DNA from: an uncultured Pseudomonadales bacterium
Lineage (GTDB): Bacteria; Pseudomonadota; Gammaproteobacteria; Pseudomonadales; Azotimanducaceae
DNA: 64,000 nt
Assembly (NCBI GenBank): GCA_958296025.1
Contig: OY282430.1
Span: 2,356,001-2,420,000, forward strand
Direction: 5' to 3'
A program made the translations under genes and the position numbers. Within the stretch, counting starts at the first letter, position 1; the number at the start of each line of letters is the position of its first letter. Shown here one piece after another: positions 63,104 through 64,000 of the stretch. Below the pieces are notes generated by a model. That model did no database searches, was not told where the DNA came from, and saw nothing but the letters and a program-made list of their open reading frames with translations.

Positions 63104-64000
63104 AGTCGCAAACGAATATCCGCGCTGCCCGATCTCCACCGCGTGTTGGTTTTGTGTTTCTGTTGTACGAAAAGCAGGCGGAGAAGTGTCCATGCTCCTC
63201 GAAGTCCCGCCTCTTTTCACTTATACGCTCGCCAGAAGCATCGCCGAACTCGCCCCGATTTTCTGGCTTGGCCGATGGAAAACTCTTACAGTCCATCGTC
63301 CAAAATATGGAAAGATATCCTGCCTCTATCAAGGCTTGACTCATCGGCACATCGTCAGTGCGCCTCTCAGCAATGCTGGCTTTCACATGGATCACGCCTA
63401 GCAGTTTTTCACCGCTATCGGCATAGGAAATCAATATATCAGCCTTGTCGGAAATGATTCTAGAGTCGCCTACAGCTCTAAGAAGCGACTCTTTCTCGGC
63501 CTTGTTGCCTGTCGTTATGGTTACGTTATTTTCCCTAAGAAACGATCTGTAGTGTTCAATCAGAACACGCTCCAATGCCCATCCGCTTGTTCGCTTCCAG
63601 CTTTGCTCTAGGTTCAGCCGCTCATTGACGTGGGGATGGTTGGAGCGGTCACAATAGGTGCGGTTGATGAGAAATGTCCATAAATCAGAAGGGTTGGCGT
63701 CGGGCCACAGCCTAGTGGCCCGGATGAACGCATTTGCTACAGCATCCCCGCTGCGTCCCCCCGCAGCAAGACCCGTTCGGAGCACCGCGACCACTCCATC
63801 GTACTGACTACGGGTAGCATTAGAGAGGAAATACTCGGCATCATACCTGTCATACTTGAATCGGATAGTGAGTCCTTTTTTTAATTCCGTGACCCTTAGT
63901 TGGTTCCTCCCGTCGGGTTCAGTAGGGCCGCCCCCACCTAAACCAATGAACAGATTAGAGGCAGGCACTCCCACCGCCGCCGCCAATTGCAAAATCGCCG
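63036..64000 (-). CDS. BsaWI-family type II restriction endonuclease (5' end outside window)
   Basis: At least 320 residues; the frame is still open at the window edge, so the start is not visible. The core shows WALERVLIEHYRSFLRENNV, KADILISY, then GVIHVKASIAERRTDDVPMS and LSIFWTMDCKSFPS. The D-I, then H-x-K-A-S-x-x-E-R pattern is the PD-(D/E)XK variant of the CCGG-recognising group to which BsaWI (WCCGGW) belongs; the R-rich ERR segment corresponds to its recognition motif. It cuts unmodified DNA, and the convergent methyltransferase should protect host sites. Like its partner it is AT-rich relative to the chromosome. Confidence 0.8.
   Translation of the reverse strand, partial: AILQLAAAVGVPASNLFIGLGGGGPTEPDGRNQLRVTELKKGLTIRFKYDRYDAEYFLSNATRSQYDGVVAVLRTGLAAGGRSGDAVANAFIRATRLWPDANPSDLWTFLINRTYCDRSNHPHVNERLNLEQSWKRTSGWALERVLIEHYRSFLRENNVTITTGNKAEKESLLRAVGDSRIISDKADILISYADSGEKLLGVIHVKASIAERRTDDVPMSQALIEAGYLSIFWTMDCKSFPSAKPENRGEFGDASGERISEKRRDFEEHGHFSACFSYNRNTKPTRGGDRAARIFVCDFKTPDDRFAKFLIDARSQRLGR

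Overview
This is GC-rich DNA from a bacterial chromosome, most likely an uncultured gammaproteobacterium that breathes and lives on organic carbon. The evidence is a nadA/BepA-type protease/tusA/perM cluster of gammaproteobacterial character, a DjlA-type co-chaperone, proteobacterial gltB-gltD, a beta/gamma-type malate dehydrogenase and three large TonB-dependent receptors. Genus cannot be assigned from this window. I saw no rRNA, tRNA or CRISPR array.

Layout. 1-6.9 kb: the 3' part of a giant surface protein made of about 14 tandem Calx-beta-like repeats, Ig-like modules and a block of leucine-rich repeats. 6.9-8.4 kb: a peptide/proton symporter, read convergently. 8.4-15.3 kb: an accessory and defence island, holding a 161-bp inverted-repeat element, a truncated AAA ATPase, a DUF4268 nuclease-like protein, a decayed and an intact higBA toxin-antitoxin module, a NotI-family restriction-modification pair, a DUF4258/HTH pair with a palindromic operator candidate, djlA, and a short-chain dehydrogenase with its middle deleted. 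15.5-18.2 kb: a two-gene electron-transfer locus in which a GPP34 domain is fused to a five-helix di-heme b membrane module, followed by an 11-heme periplasmic cytochrome c. I consider this the most unusual locus in the window.

18.4-38 kb is a catabolic and uptake region: a KshA-like Rieske oxygenase, an epoxide-hydrolase-like enzyme, a DUF4153 membrane protein, two tandem TonB-dependent receptors, a dicarboxylate/amino-acid symporter, a DUF3365 haem protein, class I aldolase, a flavin-reductase-like protein, a metallo-beta-lactamase-fold hydrolase, an AMACR/CaiB enzyme and a third TonB-dependent receptor. 38-61 kb is mostly housekeeping: perM, tusA, a BepA-like protease, nadA, DUF2461, DUF4345, an HSL-type esterase, the complete propionyl-CoA to succinyl-CoA route (pccA, pccB, epimerase, mutase), a histone-H1-like basic protein, gltD, gltB, a retropepsin-like protease, a GNAT enzyme, a Nudix hydrolase, mdh and DUF2147. 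62-64 kb: a lower-GC restriction-modification pair (a beta-class methyltransferase and a BsaWI-like nuclease) that runs off the window.

How it fits together: outer-membrane receptors and symporters import substrates. The Rieske enzyme, hydrolases and AMACR could act on branched or steroid-like compounds, whose breakdown yields propionyl-CoA for the methylmalonyl pathway and then the TCA cycle (mdh). A family of short inverted-repeat elements (two full copies, three single ends) is scattered between genes and often lies directly against start or stop codons.
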